A DNA stretch of 64,000 nt from Dasypus novemcinctus (GCF_030445035.2 NC_080690.1:27616796-27680795), one strand, 5' to 3'. Positions 1 through 13,378 are shown, numbered from the stretch's first letter. Program-made: numbers and translations. Notes: generated by a model from the sequence alone, not told the origin.

Positions 1-1880
1 TCTCAGTCTATAAATTTACTGTCATAAGTTGCCAGCTGGGTGCCTGACAACCCACTGCATCATTCTCAAGAGGTACTGGGAATCCAACATGAGTCTAGTA
101 CTTTTTAAATAGGCATTTCTCCACTGACTATTCCTACTCCGCAGTTTAGTAAATATTCTGAAAGTTTATCTGGCTCTCCCTGCCCTCATTTCCCACAAGT
201 GAGTTGTATTCTAACAGTTTGTAAACTATGTCTCCTGACTTCCTTCTCTTCCAGGTTGTTAGGTCCCTCTCTCCACCTAATGCCTTGCTCACTTAGTTCC
301 TCTCTCCCCCAGAGTGGCTGAGTGTGACAGCATGCTTGTTCAGATTCTCCCTCAACTCTCCCTGAGACTGCTTCAGTTCTGGCTGGGGTATTTTTTTGAG
401 ATTTAAAGGGGGTTTAGCTGGCCAAACTCACTGACAGGAAACTACTCTCTACCCTCCACCAATGCCTCTTCTTCCCAGGAAAGAGAAGGTTTTTTTCACA
501 CTCAATTGGCTCCAGTGAGCTTGGGTTTACCAAGGCTATTTGCCTTGAAGGTGGGGTATAAGTGCCATTCCCAGCCACTGGAGCAAGTAACTCATGGTTT
601 TCATTTGGCCTCTTTGTCTCTCTGACCCTCTCCCTCCTGTATGATGCACAACACTCTCCTGGTCTGCAGATCTCTAAAGAAGCTCCCTCAAGTAGTTTTT
701 TGCCCTTTCTCCATTGTTTTTTGTGAAATAGTCGAGCCCTGCCTAGCTACTTCAACACTATGGTCCTGGAAGTCCCTCAATAATAATTTGATAAACATTT
801 CTGAAAATTTTTATGAGAATTAATTTAAATAAAATAAATAAAACACTTGCCACAATATCTAGCATATAGTAATGACTCACTTATTTGTCCCAATCTAATC
901 TAGTCCCCACCTTCTCCTATCACCACCCAAAACAAACATAAACTTTTCAGTGATAACAACTGAGATTTTAATTCAGGATTCTCTTATCCCAACATGATCC
1001 TTTGGTCCTATTGTACTGGTTCTTCTGCTTCCCTTTTTTTATTTCTACTGTTGATTTGACCCCTTCATCCTATAATATTTATTGTTTCAACTCTATAGAA
1101 ATTTCTATGGTATTCCAATTTGATTTTGAGCAAAATGTTGCCAAATCTTTAGATGGGTCTAGTTTGAATGAAAACAGCATGAGGTAGAGAGAGGATGGAC
1201 CAACATTGGGGAGGGTGTGTATATACACATACTTAAACTCCACTGGAATTTAAATTACAATGTTTTCTGAAAAGGGATCATTCTTATTTATATAAACCTC
1301 TTTTGCAAAGAAGTTAAAGTTACAACATACAGATTAGCAGCAAACATTCTCCCAGCCCTGCTCTGTACATGCTGATCAATGAGGCATAAAGATATAATTG
1401 GCTTATAGACAAATTTGTGGAATGTATTTACCAGGCACTTAAATACCACATTTAAGTTTTTTGCCTAAATAATCAGCAAGTGAATTTTGGCATTAAAAAA
1501 AAGGGATTTTTCTCTGAAATATTAATTATTTGTAGTTTGATGTTCAAAGTTCCCATGGCCCCATTCTAAGGAATTCATTCTAAAGAATGCCAGAAAGGAA
1601 TTCATTCAAATACAATTTGGCCGTAAAATGTCTTTATGGGAAAACCCAGAGGCCTTTCCTACAGCAATTATCAAATAAACATTTTTCTTTTCAATTATTA
1701 AATTATCTGGTTATGTTCCTGGGGCTAGTGAAAATTTGTAACTATGATATCAAGATAGGCAGAGATTGAAATTTGGTAACATTTTGTTACCAAAATAAGG
1801 GTTAAGAATTAACAAATAATTAGGATTACTAGAATCATTTTATACATGCCTTTATATTATAAAATAGCAAAGCATTAATA
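1..1880. other. No gene seen; anonymous AT-rich DNA
   Basis: I see no gene, RNA or clear mobile element here. Open frames are about 60 codons or shorter and have no recognisable domain. A faint MIR-like 3' end (a 'cttgccacaatatctagcatatagtaa' type segment, about 835-870) is the only repeat trace. Confidence 0.6.
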
Positions 1881-1889
1881 CTGAAATTA

Positions 1890-2855
1890 TTGAAGCTGGT
1901 TAGAGTGATTCCACCCTGTTCATGGTTACTCTAGATTTAACCTCATCTCTGCATATGCTTAACTTTGTGATGGTAATTCTAGATTGACCTTACCTTGTTG
2001 ATTAGGCTCACTCTTTTGTATGCTTATTATTGTGATGGTAACTCTAGATTGGGTGGTGGACTTGGCCCAGAGGTTAGGGCATCTGTCTACCACATGGGAG
2101 GTTTGTGGTTCAAACCCCAGGCCTCTTTGACCCATGTGAAGCTGGCCCATGTGCAGTGCTGATGCGCTCAAGGAGTGCCGTGCCACGTGGGGTGTCCCCC
2201 ATGTAGGGGACTCCCACGGGCAAGGAGTGCACCCCATAAGGAGAGGCTCCCAGTGCAAAAGAAAGTGCAGCCTGCCCAGGAATGGTGCCACACACATGGA
2301 GAACTGACACAACAAGATGACGCAACAAAAAGAAACACAGATTCCTGTGCCGCTGACAACAACAGAAGCAGATAAAGAAGACGCTGCAAATAGACACAGA
2401 AAAGAGACAAGCAGGGTGGGGGAGGGGGGAAATAAATAAATAAATAAATAAATCTTAAAAAAAAAAACAAACCTCTAGATTGAACTCACCCATATGTATG
2501 GGATGGTAACCACTCTGTTTAATATCCATATGGAAAACCTTGTGAATGACCTTTACTCTGTACTTTCTTATCTCAGAATCTTAATCTCTGAAAATGTTTT
2601 TAACTTGGCAACTCCCCTTGATTTGGGGTTCACCTTCAGCTTATTCAATCCCTTACTGTTTATTAATGAAAGAACCTGTGTCCAGCTCCATTCCAATTAT
2701 GCATTAGCATCCTGGTGTTATAAATTGTTAGATTTTCCGCAGATCAGAGAGGCTGTTTTGGGGCCCTCTAAGGTGACTAACCTCCTTTGCTTGTATAACC
2801 AAATCAACTTTTTTTTGTCTTTGAAACCCTGGTGTCTTCAGGAACTGGCTTTACA
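1890..2855 (+). repeat. Candidate solo LTR (plus strand), carrying a SINE
   Basis: Outside the inserted SINE, this stretch looks like a retroviral LTR. A possible U3 part (about 1925-2050) holds imperfect repeats of a block containing CTAGATT, at 1931, 1979, 2044 and again after the SINE at 2475. A TATAAAT box lies at 2719-2725, followed by an R/U5-like stretch (about 2745-2855) that ends near a CA. No paired LTR or internal retroviral sequence is next to it, so it would be a solo LTR. The 163-codon open frame at 2494-2985 is read as chance. Edges and family are not resolved; the LTR reading is inference from architecture only. Confidence 0.4.
2052..2472 (+). mobile_element. DAS-type tRNA-derived SINE, full length
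   Basis: The element starts with a tRNA-like head holding a B-box-like GGTTCAAACCC at 2107-2117. A GC-rich body follows, then an AAAT-repeat tail and short A run (about 2430-2467). It is flanked by the perfect 10-bp direct repeat CTCTAGATTG at 2042-2051 and 2473-2482, which marks target-primed insertion by L1 machinery. The same body recurs reversed at 21541-21953 and 52892-53288, and 5'-truncated at 58239-58580. The family identity as the armadillo DAS SINE comes from recognition of the head and body. Confidence 0.93.
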
Positions 2856-2859
2856 GATG

Positions 2860-3494
2860 TATCAGGAGAAAAGAACCCACTTTGTTTGGTATCAGTTTGG
2901 AACCTTGTTTCATAGTTGCCTCAGTCTTCTTATCCACCACCTTTCAAAACAACTAGAGAGTTACAAACAGAAAATAATGCATTGAACCTAAGTTCTTCTT
3001 TTACTATGAAGCTTTAGACCCAAACTACACCCCTTATCTCTTCCCTTCATTCTATCGACAGTCAATTCATATTTTGTAATCTAAGGGTCAAAAATATGGG
3101 TTTTTCCACACCCATGGAAGGTAGTAACTCACTCTTTTCCTATACAACCTTAGAATCCTCATTGTTGCAACACTCCCAGACAGTTACTACTACTAGAATA
3201 ACATTGGCACATGAAATGAATTTTATTTGTTATTCTTACTGTAGAATATTAGGCTAGGAAAGCAACTCTAGAAATGAGATCATTAAATACAAGGTAGTTA
3301 AACATTGTATGACAACTGACTAAAAGAGAGAGGCACTTTTCAGAGAAGTAACAGTGTAATAGGAATATAAATTAAACTTTGGAAATAAAGAAATATAAAT
3401 ATATCTGTTTTGGTCAAAATAATCCTAAGTGGAACTTTTTTGACTAGAGTTTACCAAGAACTGCCCACCATTGTTGTAACTGGTTTTTGTCTAG
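2860..3494. other. No gene seen
   Basis: AT-rich spacer between two candidate LTRs. Nothing recognisable was found on either strand. Confidence 0.5.
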
Positions 3495-4060
3495 GTTCTT
3501 GACTATGCTGCAGAAATGAGTTTCAAGAGCACATTGGGTGAGTTAGGTCAGTAATTTATTCAGGCAGGGAGGGACAAGAAATAGGAGAAAATAACATATC
3601 AGAGTCCCAGGTAGAGAGGAAGGGGCTGAAAAGTGATAAAGAGGGCTGATTTACAGACTATAATTCCCCATTATAGCTTATAAATCCCCAGGCTTACCAG
3701 CATAGTGATCCAAAGTGGGGAGAAGGCAACCAGCATCGGGGTCTAGAGGTAAGAGAGAGCAAGAGAGCACTTAGGCCTGGTGCCTGCCTTTTTGAACTGT
3801 TGATTATCCCACTCCTTTACTAATGGCAATCAATCTTCCAGGAGAGCCCAAAGATAAAGTCCTTGGGGAATATCTGGGGCTTCTCCTGGCTTCCAGAGGA
3901 AGTCTTCTTCTGAGTGGCAGAATCTTGGGAAGGGTCTTCCAGTAGCCATCTTGGGGTCATTGATGTCCACGTGGACTCTGCCAGGTTCCAGATCCATCTG
4001 TTGATTCTCTATCTTACTAGCCTGCTTCATTATGAAGTCTTCTTATTTAAACCTTTTAGC
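3495..4060 (-). repeat. Candidate LTR, minus strand
   Basis: Read on the minus strand, a TATA-like TTTATAAGC (about 3675-3685) precedes a GAATAAATTA polyadenylation signal (about 3550-3560), with about 50 more bases of U5-like sequence. This spacing is typical of an LTR. The 66-codon minus-strand frame at 3830-4030 lies in the U3-like part and matches no domain I know. Edges, target duplication and family are unresolved. Confidence 0.35.
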
Positions 4061-4344
4061 CACTCTTTATGGAGATACTATTATTTCATTTGGAGATAAG
4101 GTATATGAACCATAGAGAAATTATGTTACTTGAGAACAAATAACTAATAATGTAAAGTCAAGATTAGAACCCAAATTCTATTATTCATTTATACACTTCA
4201 ATCTATGAATGAACACATCATAAATACAATATTAGATTAATAATAAAAATATCTTTGAAGAATTACAAATGTAGAACTCTTCACAATCCATTTGCCTCAT
4301 ATGATGAAAATATACTGAATTGTAGAGGATTATGGTATATGAAT

Positions 4345-4600
4345 ATTAACAGTAATAGGTAACTCTTAGTTTGTAATTTCTACGGGCCAAACACTGTTTT
4401 CAGTGCTTTCCGTTAATTCACCTACTTAAAATTCATAACAGCTCTAAAAGTGAGTGCTATTATGATCTTTATTCTACAGATGAGGAAATTGAGATGTGGG
4501 GAAGTGATATAACTTATCAAGCTCACACAGTGAATAAAAGTAAAGTAGGCACTCTGACTCTAAGTTATATGTCTATGACTACTACACACACTGCCCGCCA
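4345..4600 (-). repeat. MIR SINE relic
   Basis: The + strand reads as the reverse of a MIR. It has a 'cagatgaggaaattgag' core (about 4478-4496), a preceding block like 'aacactgttttcagtgctttccgttaatt', and a following 'ctcacacagtgaataaaag' block. It is diverged, as expected of this old mammal-wide family. Confidence 0.75.
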
Positions 4601-5344
4601 AGTACTTAATGTCTATATATTTAATTAAATACATCTTCAAAAGAAGAGGCAGTATCATATAACTGCCATTCATATAATTTTTCATAATATGCTAATAAAC
4701 CCATTCTTTTAATATTCACATACAAATATATAGAGAGATAGTAAAATTTTATTTATATAGTAAAACATTTACATTTCATGAAAAAATATAAAGTTAATTT
4801 TTAAATTCCATTATGAAAGGGGAAATAATGAATGTTTACCAACATTTAGAACTTGCTAAAACAATAACATTGTTAAGTGATGGCAGTAATGCATTTCTTA
4901 GATTACATACAAAAACATCTTAAATGTAGTGAACTATAAAGGGAAATCTAAGTGGCTGAGAAAAAAATAATGAAGCAACAACAATGCACCACTCTATTTA
5001 CCTACACGTTTGAGAACATAGATATACATCAATGAATTCTGGCCAAGATTCTCTTAAGAGCTTAGCTATTGGTCAACTGTAAAAATACTTTTTATATTGT
5101 GTGCATTGAGTATATAAGTGTAAATGTGTGTGTGAGATTGCCTGAGAAATTTACTCAATGCCTATAGAGAAAACTGATTCCATCAATACGATTTCTAGTA
5201 AGATGAATGAAAATGAAATCTTTAGGAACAGAAAAGAATCAGGCTATCTTGTATCCCTTTTGCCAGTGGTTGGAAAATAAATTATAACACATCTAAAATA
5301 GCCTAGAGTTAACGTGAGAAAGTAACAACATCTTATTATTTATT

Positions 5345-5545
5345 GGTGATAGCTAATAAATAATAGCTAAGGACCTATTTACCAGGTACAGTCTAACTGC
5401 TATACATATACAAACTTATTGAACGCTCACTATAACCTCATAAGATGGGCACTATTTCTCCGTATTTTATGGTTCAGAAAAACTTGCCCAAGGTCATAAT
5501 ACCCTTAGTAAATGGCAGCTCTGAGCCTCGAAGTCATGCACTTCA
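5345..5545 (-). repeat. MIR SINE relic
   Basis: A reverse-oriented MIR: 'accaggtacagtctaactgctatacatat', then 'acttgcccaaggtcat' (about 5482-5497) and 'gtaaatggcagctctgagcc' (5509-5528). The short frame starting at 5512 lies in and after this repeat and is not a gene. Confidence 0.7.
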
Positions 5546-6485
5546 GGGTACTCCAGAGCTTAATTAAGCTCTTAAGAACTAAACTCACTGCCTTAATTAG
5601 TGAGACTATCTTTAAAGAATTAACAATAGGCATTGACAAGAGGGAAGAGGTATTTAAAGAATATCAGGGCAAGAACTGTATTTTTCCAATGAAACCTTAC
5701 AAAGGAGAAAGTAAGAAGAAAAATAAAGAAGGATGTTAGAATTAAGAAAAGCAGCAGCAGAGTTATGAGACAAGGACTATGTTTTCTCTTTCTGCTTGAA
5801 TATCATGGCTTAGTATATGAATTAATTTATTGATTTATTCAAAATTTATTGAGCAGCTGCTATATTAGGGATGGTGAACTAGATAAATAGGGTCACTGCC
5901 CTTTTGAACCTAAATGCTAATAGAAAAAGAAAATTAATTGAAATATGTGCACAGAGATAGACATAAGTATGGATATGAATATGATCCAAATAAAGATAGC
6001 TATATGCACATGAGATAATGCCATATATTTATAAGTGACTTGAAAGATAATATAATTTGGTAAGGTTTAAGAGGAAGAGTTTGTCTACAGAGGAAAGAGG
6101 TTTCTGTATGTCTCTTTACCGTGCTTTTGCTTCTAATGGGCCACATCTGACTCTGGAAACCTGCACTTGCACTAATGGAAGTGCTTTGCCTGTGCTCTCA
6201 GAATAGGATGGGCCTGGGAATTTATAGTTCCCACAACCACCCCCAGGAAGCCCTTTAGCCACAGACTGACAGGAATGAGATCAGAAAAGCCCAGCTCTCT
6301 TACCTCTGTTGAGAAAAATTCAGATACCTAATTTACACTGCAGAATTCCCTTGTGGGATCAGAGTTAAGCTATCTCCATAGGAATTTGTCTTAAATTTTG
6401 CCCTTGCTTAACTTCTTCATCTTCTCAATCCTACTTCCCCCTCATACTTTCCAGGTTTCTCTTGGGAGGACTCCCCCAGTAAATC
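5546..6485. other. No gene; traces of an old repeat
   Basis: No gene is visible. About 5835-5940 resembles the mammal-wide 'attcaaaatttattgagcag' repeat that recurs near 11.5, 13.9, 52.1 and 56.2 kb. The rest is anonymous. Confidence 0.5.
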
Positions 6486-6614
6486 TAGGGTGACCCACTG
6501 CCCCAGTATGTCTAGGACTATGGGTTACCTGAGAATGAAAAGTTATTTGCAGGAGGGACTCTCATTTAGAAACCTGAGACATTCCTGGACAACCCGAGAT
6601 GGTCCGTCACCCTA
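6486..6614. mobile_element. Short palindromic DNA transposon (MITE-like)
   Basis: The 129-bp segment begins TAGGGTGAC (6486-6494) and ends GTCACCCTA (6606-6614), a perfect 9-bp terminal inverted repeat. Similarity continues inward with mismatches for roughly 30 bp on each side. There is no coding capacity. It fits a non-autonomous DNA transposon; family and target duplication could not be settled by eye. Confidence 0.6.
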
Positions 6615-9600
6615 CAAGTCTCCTTCCCAGGACCCTGACCTAAGACATTAGGGAAAGCCTCTCTAATGAGATGGTGTTTACGCTGAGAAAATGCCAGTCA
6701 ATTAGAGAGCTGGACGAGTATTTTTTAGTTGAAAAAAATAGGAAATACAATTGGCAGAAAATATAGTACAATATTCAAAGAACAGACAGAAGTTTGGCAT
6801 GTCTGGGTAAAGGCAAGGCTGTGGGCAGACTGACATAAGGAAGTTACACAACCAGTAAGAACTTAGTGGGAAGGGTCAGAGGACGAGTTCATTAATATTT
6901 CAAACGATCGCATAAGCTGTAAACACTTTTAATATGCAGAATTTATATATATGTGTGTTTGTATGTGTGTTTTTCCAATAAGATTAAGGTATTAGAAAGA
7001 AAAATTATCTTTCAAGAGGGCAGTCCACCAATCTGAGTGCCAGCCTAGATATTTGAAAGCCTTTGTCTAGATGGAATTTGTAGTTTTGATAGAGGTTTGA
7101 ATGTGAATACTACCATGAACTATAAACAAAAAGACATATCAGGACCCTCACGCCTGAATTACAAACACAGAGTGGATAATTGTTTATAGCTTCTACAATG
7201 AATCTATGACTCCAGCTGTTTAGGTTTTCGCTCCAGAATTCTGCTACCTTGTGCAAATCAGATCCTCACTTGTAGCTTCCTGGAGATGTAGAACATTGTG
7301 AAGTTCTGAAAGACTTTGAAGCTTGGTTATTTTCATTATAATCTTGCCTATGCCATTTCTCTGATCTTTGTTTTTACCATACGTGATATTCACAGGTTTC
7401 TGAACACTGGTTTCTTCATGTGCACCTGAATAGCTGTGAGTTGATTTGAAGGAGGGAAACGTTTTGTGCAAATCACGGAGCACAGTTCCTGATAAGCCTT
7501 TACAAATTGATGTTTTTTAAAAAATATTAACTGATCCTCTCTTGGGGACACTGACCCCCTTCAGACATAAGTTTGTAAAATAGATGGCAGGAGATAAAAA
7601 TTAGAGTAGTTTGCAGGAGAAAACACCTGAAACTTAGACTGGGTTTCAAGAAAAAATACATATGCCTAAAGGATCCTCAGGGCTTCAGAATATTTTCCCG
7701 AGGGCGCTTTTCCTAGTATTTGTAAGTTTTTGAATAAAAGAGTTTACTGTAGAAAGCCTCTGAGAAGGAGGAAAAAAAAAGAAAAGCAAACATGAGATAT
7801 AATTTTGCATTGTTCAAAGAACAGGTAGAAAATCTAATAGATCTCTGTTTCGCAATTTCAATGCTTTTATTATAATTATAAGGCACAAAATGTAGTCTTA
7901 CACTTGAGGAAAAATTAAAAGTCAAATTATATTATGTATGCACTCATGTCGCCTCCATTAACTTGAATAAAAGTACATTCATGGGAAATTAACCCCCTGT
8001 ATACTTATAAAGAATAATCGCTCTACAATTTGCCAAAACCTTTTGCAATTAGCTCTCTTCCTGGGAACTAATGAGCTTATTTTAAATGTTCTTGTGCTAA
8101 AATTAAAAAAAAAAAAACTTTGTGTTAAAGTATGCAAATGTACATATATATTATGCATATGTATATACACATACAATTAAATTTAAATACATATTACTGA
8201 AGGATAAGATTCACATTGCAGACAGTTTAATTTAACTGATACAAACTCATTCATAGAATAGAAATGATAGCATGTAGGAGGTCAAAACCATTTTATAGAA
8301 AGATAATTTGCCAGGATAATAAATTTTTAAAATGGTCAGTTGGAAAGTTCAGTAACTGCTTTGACTATACATGGAAAACACTAACAGTATCATTTTCTAA
8401 CTTCTATTTTGCTGGCAAATTTATTTGGGCATTGATGGTTGGCATAATTAGATAATTTTACTTTCAAAGCAGAGGTGAGCAAGCTAATTAACTGATTTCC
8501 TTCCTAAAGAAGGAATTTGTTTGGGAGAAAAAATATCATCATGTGAAAATAGTGGGAGGGATTTTTAAATTAGATCAATTTCTGGTTTAGCCCTTATTTC
8601 TTTTTACATACTAGCATATGGTTGAAAAAATACATAAATGAATGAACAAATACCTGGTAGAAGTTACTTGGCTAAATATCTAGAGTCAGATTCATAAGTT
8701 CAAGTGGAAATGTACTTCACTTGTAGGAGCTCAGGATGGTGAGCTATATTTTCTCTGACAACAGGAAGTCTAATTTTCTCCAAACAATAGTGAACCTGGG
8801 ATATTTGAAAGGTCTGTTTCATGACTTTTTGTGACCATGGCCTCAGTCATGCTGTGCCACTCTCTTCTCGAGGGCCAGTGTTCAGGACTGAGTTAAAGAC
8901 AATTTCTGGAAAATGATGCTCACATCAAATTTATAGAATTGAAGAGCATATGGATATTGACTTCCATTAGTGTTTGTGGGAAAATTATGTAAGACCTCTG
9001 AATATTATCTGTAGAAATATTTGACGGCATCGTGAAAAATTAATTCAGTGACTTATTTTCAGATTTCTCTGTAAATACAACTTATAGATAATACCTTTCA
9101 CTGCATCCCATACTCCACTCATAACAGAATGCCATTCCTAAACCTGCTTCCATCTAGAAATTCCTAAACTTGCCCCTGCTGGTATTGGGTGTTCTCCTAT
9201 TGGGACTGGAGATGGAACTCTTTCTCTGTATTCAACCAACATCCATGACTAGCTATAATAACATACCATAAAAGATGTTCTGCATGTATCCAGCCAGGCT
9301 ACCCAATCAAATTCCCAGCAAGGGTGATATGAAGGTGACAAGGCCATGTTCTGATGCATTGCTTATTCAATATTCCACCTAGAACCTCTTCTGTTACAGG
9401 AGAACAGTCTCATTGGTGTGTCCAGCCTATTTCTGTTCTTAATTTTAGGGGCTTTCTCAATCGCTCTGCTATCCTCCATTCTTACTGGAGAAACCAGACA
9501 AGGTCTATATAGGAAACAGGAGGCTTTTGTGCTACTCTACAGTTCACCAAATCTCACAGGGGAAGCCACATTGGTCTCTCTCTTTTGCACACTCCCTTCA

Positions 9601-10284
9601 TCCCTTCTACACTCTCACTCCCCTGTCTACATTCTGCCTAAAGCCCTGACCTCTGTACACTTTATTTTCTACACAGTGGCTTTCATACAAATTTTCAGAT
9701 TCCCATCTTTCATTTTCATGTTCATAGCTTGGCATAATGCTGGATGATGAGGGGAGGGCTGATATGCTTTAGAATTTGGTGTTTTGGTTCTTAATTATCC
9801 CTACATGGGAGCCCTACTTGCATGCCATACTCTACTCTCATGATGCATCTGAACACTTTTCAGAGGTATAATATGAAATTGAGATATCAGATCAAGTGTC
9901 AGCTTTGATGATGGTCAGCTTGTGCTATATCGGCATCCTGCCTAAATCTATCCAACATAAACTTCATTGCTTCATTTGTTTGTTCGTATGTTTCTCCTTC
10001 CACTCTAAGATCAAAATCATATTCCTTAGCCACAAGTGATCTCAGTATGGTAAAGAAAGCAGTACCTGAATTCCCAGAATGCTCAGAAACCATATAAGAA
10101 GTACTGAGTGTCAAGCTCTGTTGCAGTATCTGGGGACAATTAGCCTTCTTGCCAATGACAGAGCTCTATTTGATAGATTTCTTAGAGAAAGTGAAAGTTG
10201 AATTAAATATTAAAGGCTGGAGAAAGAAGAGGGAGGAACTCCAGGTAGTAGGAAATGCCATTGTGATATCTAAAAAAGACCTTA
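6615..10284. other. No gene seen; AT-rich intergenic or intronic DNA
   Basis: All open frames here are at most 109 codons with no domain, signal peptide or codon bias I can recognise. About 6640-6890 resembles the distal part of an old mammal-wide repeat ('aaggcaaggctgtgggcagac' type sequence). No rRNA, tRNA or tandem array was seen. Confidence 0.55.
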
Positions 10285-10470
10285 GAATCAGATCAGCCTC
10301 AGTTTATATCCCAGCATCACTGCAAATACTTTGACCATATGAAATCATTTGACCTTAGTTAACTCTTATTTTCTCATCTATATTCTCCCTTTTGTTTGTT
10401 GCCAGTCATGCCTAGCACAGTGTCTAGCACATTGTGGTTGTTCAATAAACATTTTTGGAACAAATGTAAG
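10285..10470 (+). repeat. MIR SINE relic
   Basis: A forward MIR: a 'ttttctcatctatattc' segment is followed by 'cctagcacagtgtctagcac' (about 10411-10430) and a 'ttcaataaacatttttggaa' 3' end (10441-10460). Confidence 0.7.
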
Positions 10471-10836
10471 CTATTATAAACTTCTAATGCAAATTTGCCT
10501 CATTTATTGTAACAAAACTGTTATACATGGCTTTCTATTTACTATATTGCATAAGACTTTATCACAGAGTATTAGTGTTGGAAGAAATTTTGGAGGTAAT
10601 CTGTGTCCTTCATTTTCAAAGGAGTAGAAACCCAGGTTCATATTGGGGATACCAGTGTCTTAAAGGACTGTACATTGGTTCTGGAAGATACATGTAGGAA
10701 AATGAGGTCAGAAGGTTAGCCAAGGTCAATTTACAAAGGCCTCAACTCAAAAGTTTCCCTTGAAAACCATGGAAAAATAGCAAAAATGGTTAAGCACAAA
10801 TGGGAGTGCTCCAGAGAAAGAATAAAGAAGAAAATG

Positions 10837-11203
10837 GGAGCAAATGTGACTCCAGCAGTTGAACACCTGCTTCCCTCATGGGAGGTCCTGGGTTTGGTTC
10901 CCAGTGCTTCCTAAAGAAAACAAACAATGGGCAGACAACGTGCAAAAACAACAAGGAGACAGTAAGCAAACAATGCGTGAAAGAACAAGCAGACAATGAG
11001 CAAATAATGAGCAAAAACAGACAATGAGCAAAACAATGAACAAACAATTAGGAAATAAACAAGGGAGCCCACTCAGGGAGCCTGACTCAGGGAGCTGACT
11101 CAGGAGAGCTGATGTAGCTGTGGTTGAGCACCAGCCTCCTACATATGATGTCCTGGGTTCAATCCTTGGTCTTGGTACCTCAAAAAAAAAAAAAAAAAAA
11201 AAA
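10837..11203 (+). mobile_element. Dimeric tRNA-headed SINE
   Basis: Two tRNA-like heads lie in the same direction. The first (about 10837-10905) contains 'gggtttggttcccagt'; the second (about 11096-11180) contains 'gggttcaatccttgg', a B-box-like motif. They are joined by an A-rich linker made of repeated 'acaatgagcaaa'-like units and repeated 'gactcagggagc'-like units. A 22-nt A run ends the element (11182-11203). A reversed relative with both heads lies at 46982-47202. No clear target duplication was found. Confidence 0.85.
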
Positions 11204-13378
11204 GAACAGTGAAATGTCCCTGTAAGATTTCAGTTGAGGAGCTGTTTACCAAGCCATAACTGTAGGCATCTTCATTGAATTAATTTGTTACCATTAGCAT
11301 TGGCTAGGGTGTGATTTTTTTGTGTAACCAAAAAGCTCATTCTCCTAAAGGGCCAATATTTTCTACATCATCCTATTAAACAGGAAATTAAAGAGAATTT
11401 AAAGTGAAACCAACTGTGCTAATTCAAGGAGTGCTCAGAAAACAAATCATCTTCTACTGAAACTAGTATGCTCCTCTTATTTATTCATCGATTAAAACCC
11501 TTCAATCAAATCTTACTACATGCTTAGTCCTCATCTCAGCTCTGGGGATGCTATAGAGACAAAAACTGATGTAGTGCCTGCTTATGTGGAACAGTCTAAT
11601 AAGAGGAGAGAGACATTAATAAAATAATCACAAATGTGTAAAGACAAATCGAGATAAATGCAAAGGTAAGTGTTATAAAGCACAGGTCATTTGCTATGCG
11701 TGCACAAGGTCCAAAAAATTGTCTTGTACTTGCATTGTGGTGGAAGCAGCTGGGAAGAAAACTAAACCAGAACTAAAATGGAGCTGAATCCTAAAGAATG
11801 AGATGCAATTAGTTGAAAAATTATGTGTATTTGTTTATGTATGTGTTTAGAATAACATATGTGTAATATGGTATTTTTTGCATTTAAATCAAGACTGTTT
11901 TTTTAAAAATAAGAAAGAATAGTACCTTTTTTTATTGAGACATCCATGATTAACTTACATACTGATTTAATGGGATTGCTTTAAGATCAATACCCCTTCA
12001 ACTCCAGGTGTTTGTGTTTAGCAGGAGGCACTCAAGGTTGCTATCTGCTTCAACAAAATACAGTAGTATCCAAATCGGCTGAAGCAAAGGGACAGCACTT
12101 TTTAAAAGTATGATATAGAAACAGAATAAGAAGTACATTCCCTCCCCAGATACCATTCTGCCTTCTGCAGTGATAATGCAGAGTCAGAAAACAATACACT
12201 CCTCAATAAAAAAGGAGCTTCTGAAAAGTATAAGCATCCCAAATGCTTGTATTTACATAGATGAGCTGACTCATGTTTCAAAATCACTTGGAACTTTCTT
12301 AGTACTTAAAAAGATGAAAATTACTACTTGCAGAATTAAGAGAGAAATGTATTTACAAGTACCCTATAATCAGTCCTGAGGAAAGTCTTACTTGAAATTA
12401 ATCAATAAATTACTTATTGGGCTGAAAAGAGAGGGTATAAGAAATCGGGAGCATCCTAGCTTATGAGGCTGAATGGTTAGGTGAAGGGCATGCCTTTCAG
12501 GTGCAAATGGGTGGGTAGCAAAGGATCTTTGGAAGTTCTAGGAAACAAGGAGTGTTAACCAAAAACATGTTCATTCATACATATTTAAGATATCCTTATG
12601 AAGACAGCATATTTTTATAATGCCTGAATAGTTAATCCTAAGGATTCTGTAGTCCAGGTGAAGACAAGGAGTAGGTGGAAGCTATTGCTATTTGTGTTTG
12701 AAGAGAAAATACATAACTTGAGATGCTTGTCCCCAAAATACAGCCATCACATAAACGCCATCTAAATAAGATACTTAAATTTGGTAAGCATGGATTCGTA
12801 ATGAAATACCACTTCCCTAATAACCACTTTAGCTTTTATTCTTGTTTGCCCTAGAAATAGTAATGCCAACGATGATAAGAAAACATTCTTATACTTATCA
12901 CTAAATTTAGAATTTTAGTAATTGAAACACAGATTTTGACAGGAAATTAATTTATGTTAAGTGCCCTACTAGTGTTAGATATGTATAGTTGCTCAGTATG
13001 GACATATTACTTATACCAATGGAAATGTATATGCAACACAATGGACACATCCACACACAGAGACATGTGTACACACATACACAAATAAAATTGAAACCCA
13101 AGAGAAATGTGGGTTGTTTTAAATGGAAGTATTTTGAATTATATAAAATATTAACTCAGAATTCTAGTTTATCTATTAACATGATATCTTTTAGAAATTT
13201 ACTATAAAAAGTTGTTTTGATAATATTGTACCACTTATTTTGGTAGCAAACATTGATTAAACATTCTAATTTTCTTAAACCATTATGTACAAACCTTTGT
13301 TACTTAAAATCTTAATTTTTCCTATGATTGAAAGAGGAAGGAAGCATAGGTTCAAATCTCAATTTTTCATTAACTTAC
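11204..13378. other. No gene; old repeat fragment near 11.47-11.70 kb
   Basis: About 11470-11700 looks like the old mammal-wide repeat also seen at 13855-14390. The rest holds no recognisable gene or element. Confidence 0.5.

Noticed and set aside
2107-2117. tRNA gene from the B-box motif in SINE heads
   Set aside because: The heads do not fold as complete tRNAs by eye and are joined to SINE bodies with target duplications. They are tRNA-derived promoters of SINEs.
2175-2375. Open frames in SINE bodies here and at 21523-21939, 52864-53326 and 58164-58499
   Set aside because: They recur with each SINE copy, read either strand and carry no domain. They are composition shadows of non-coding repeats.
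2494-2985. 163-codon frame as a gene
   Set aside because: It lies mostly in LTR-like sequence, has no domain and ignores the TATA and U5-like signals within it.
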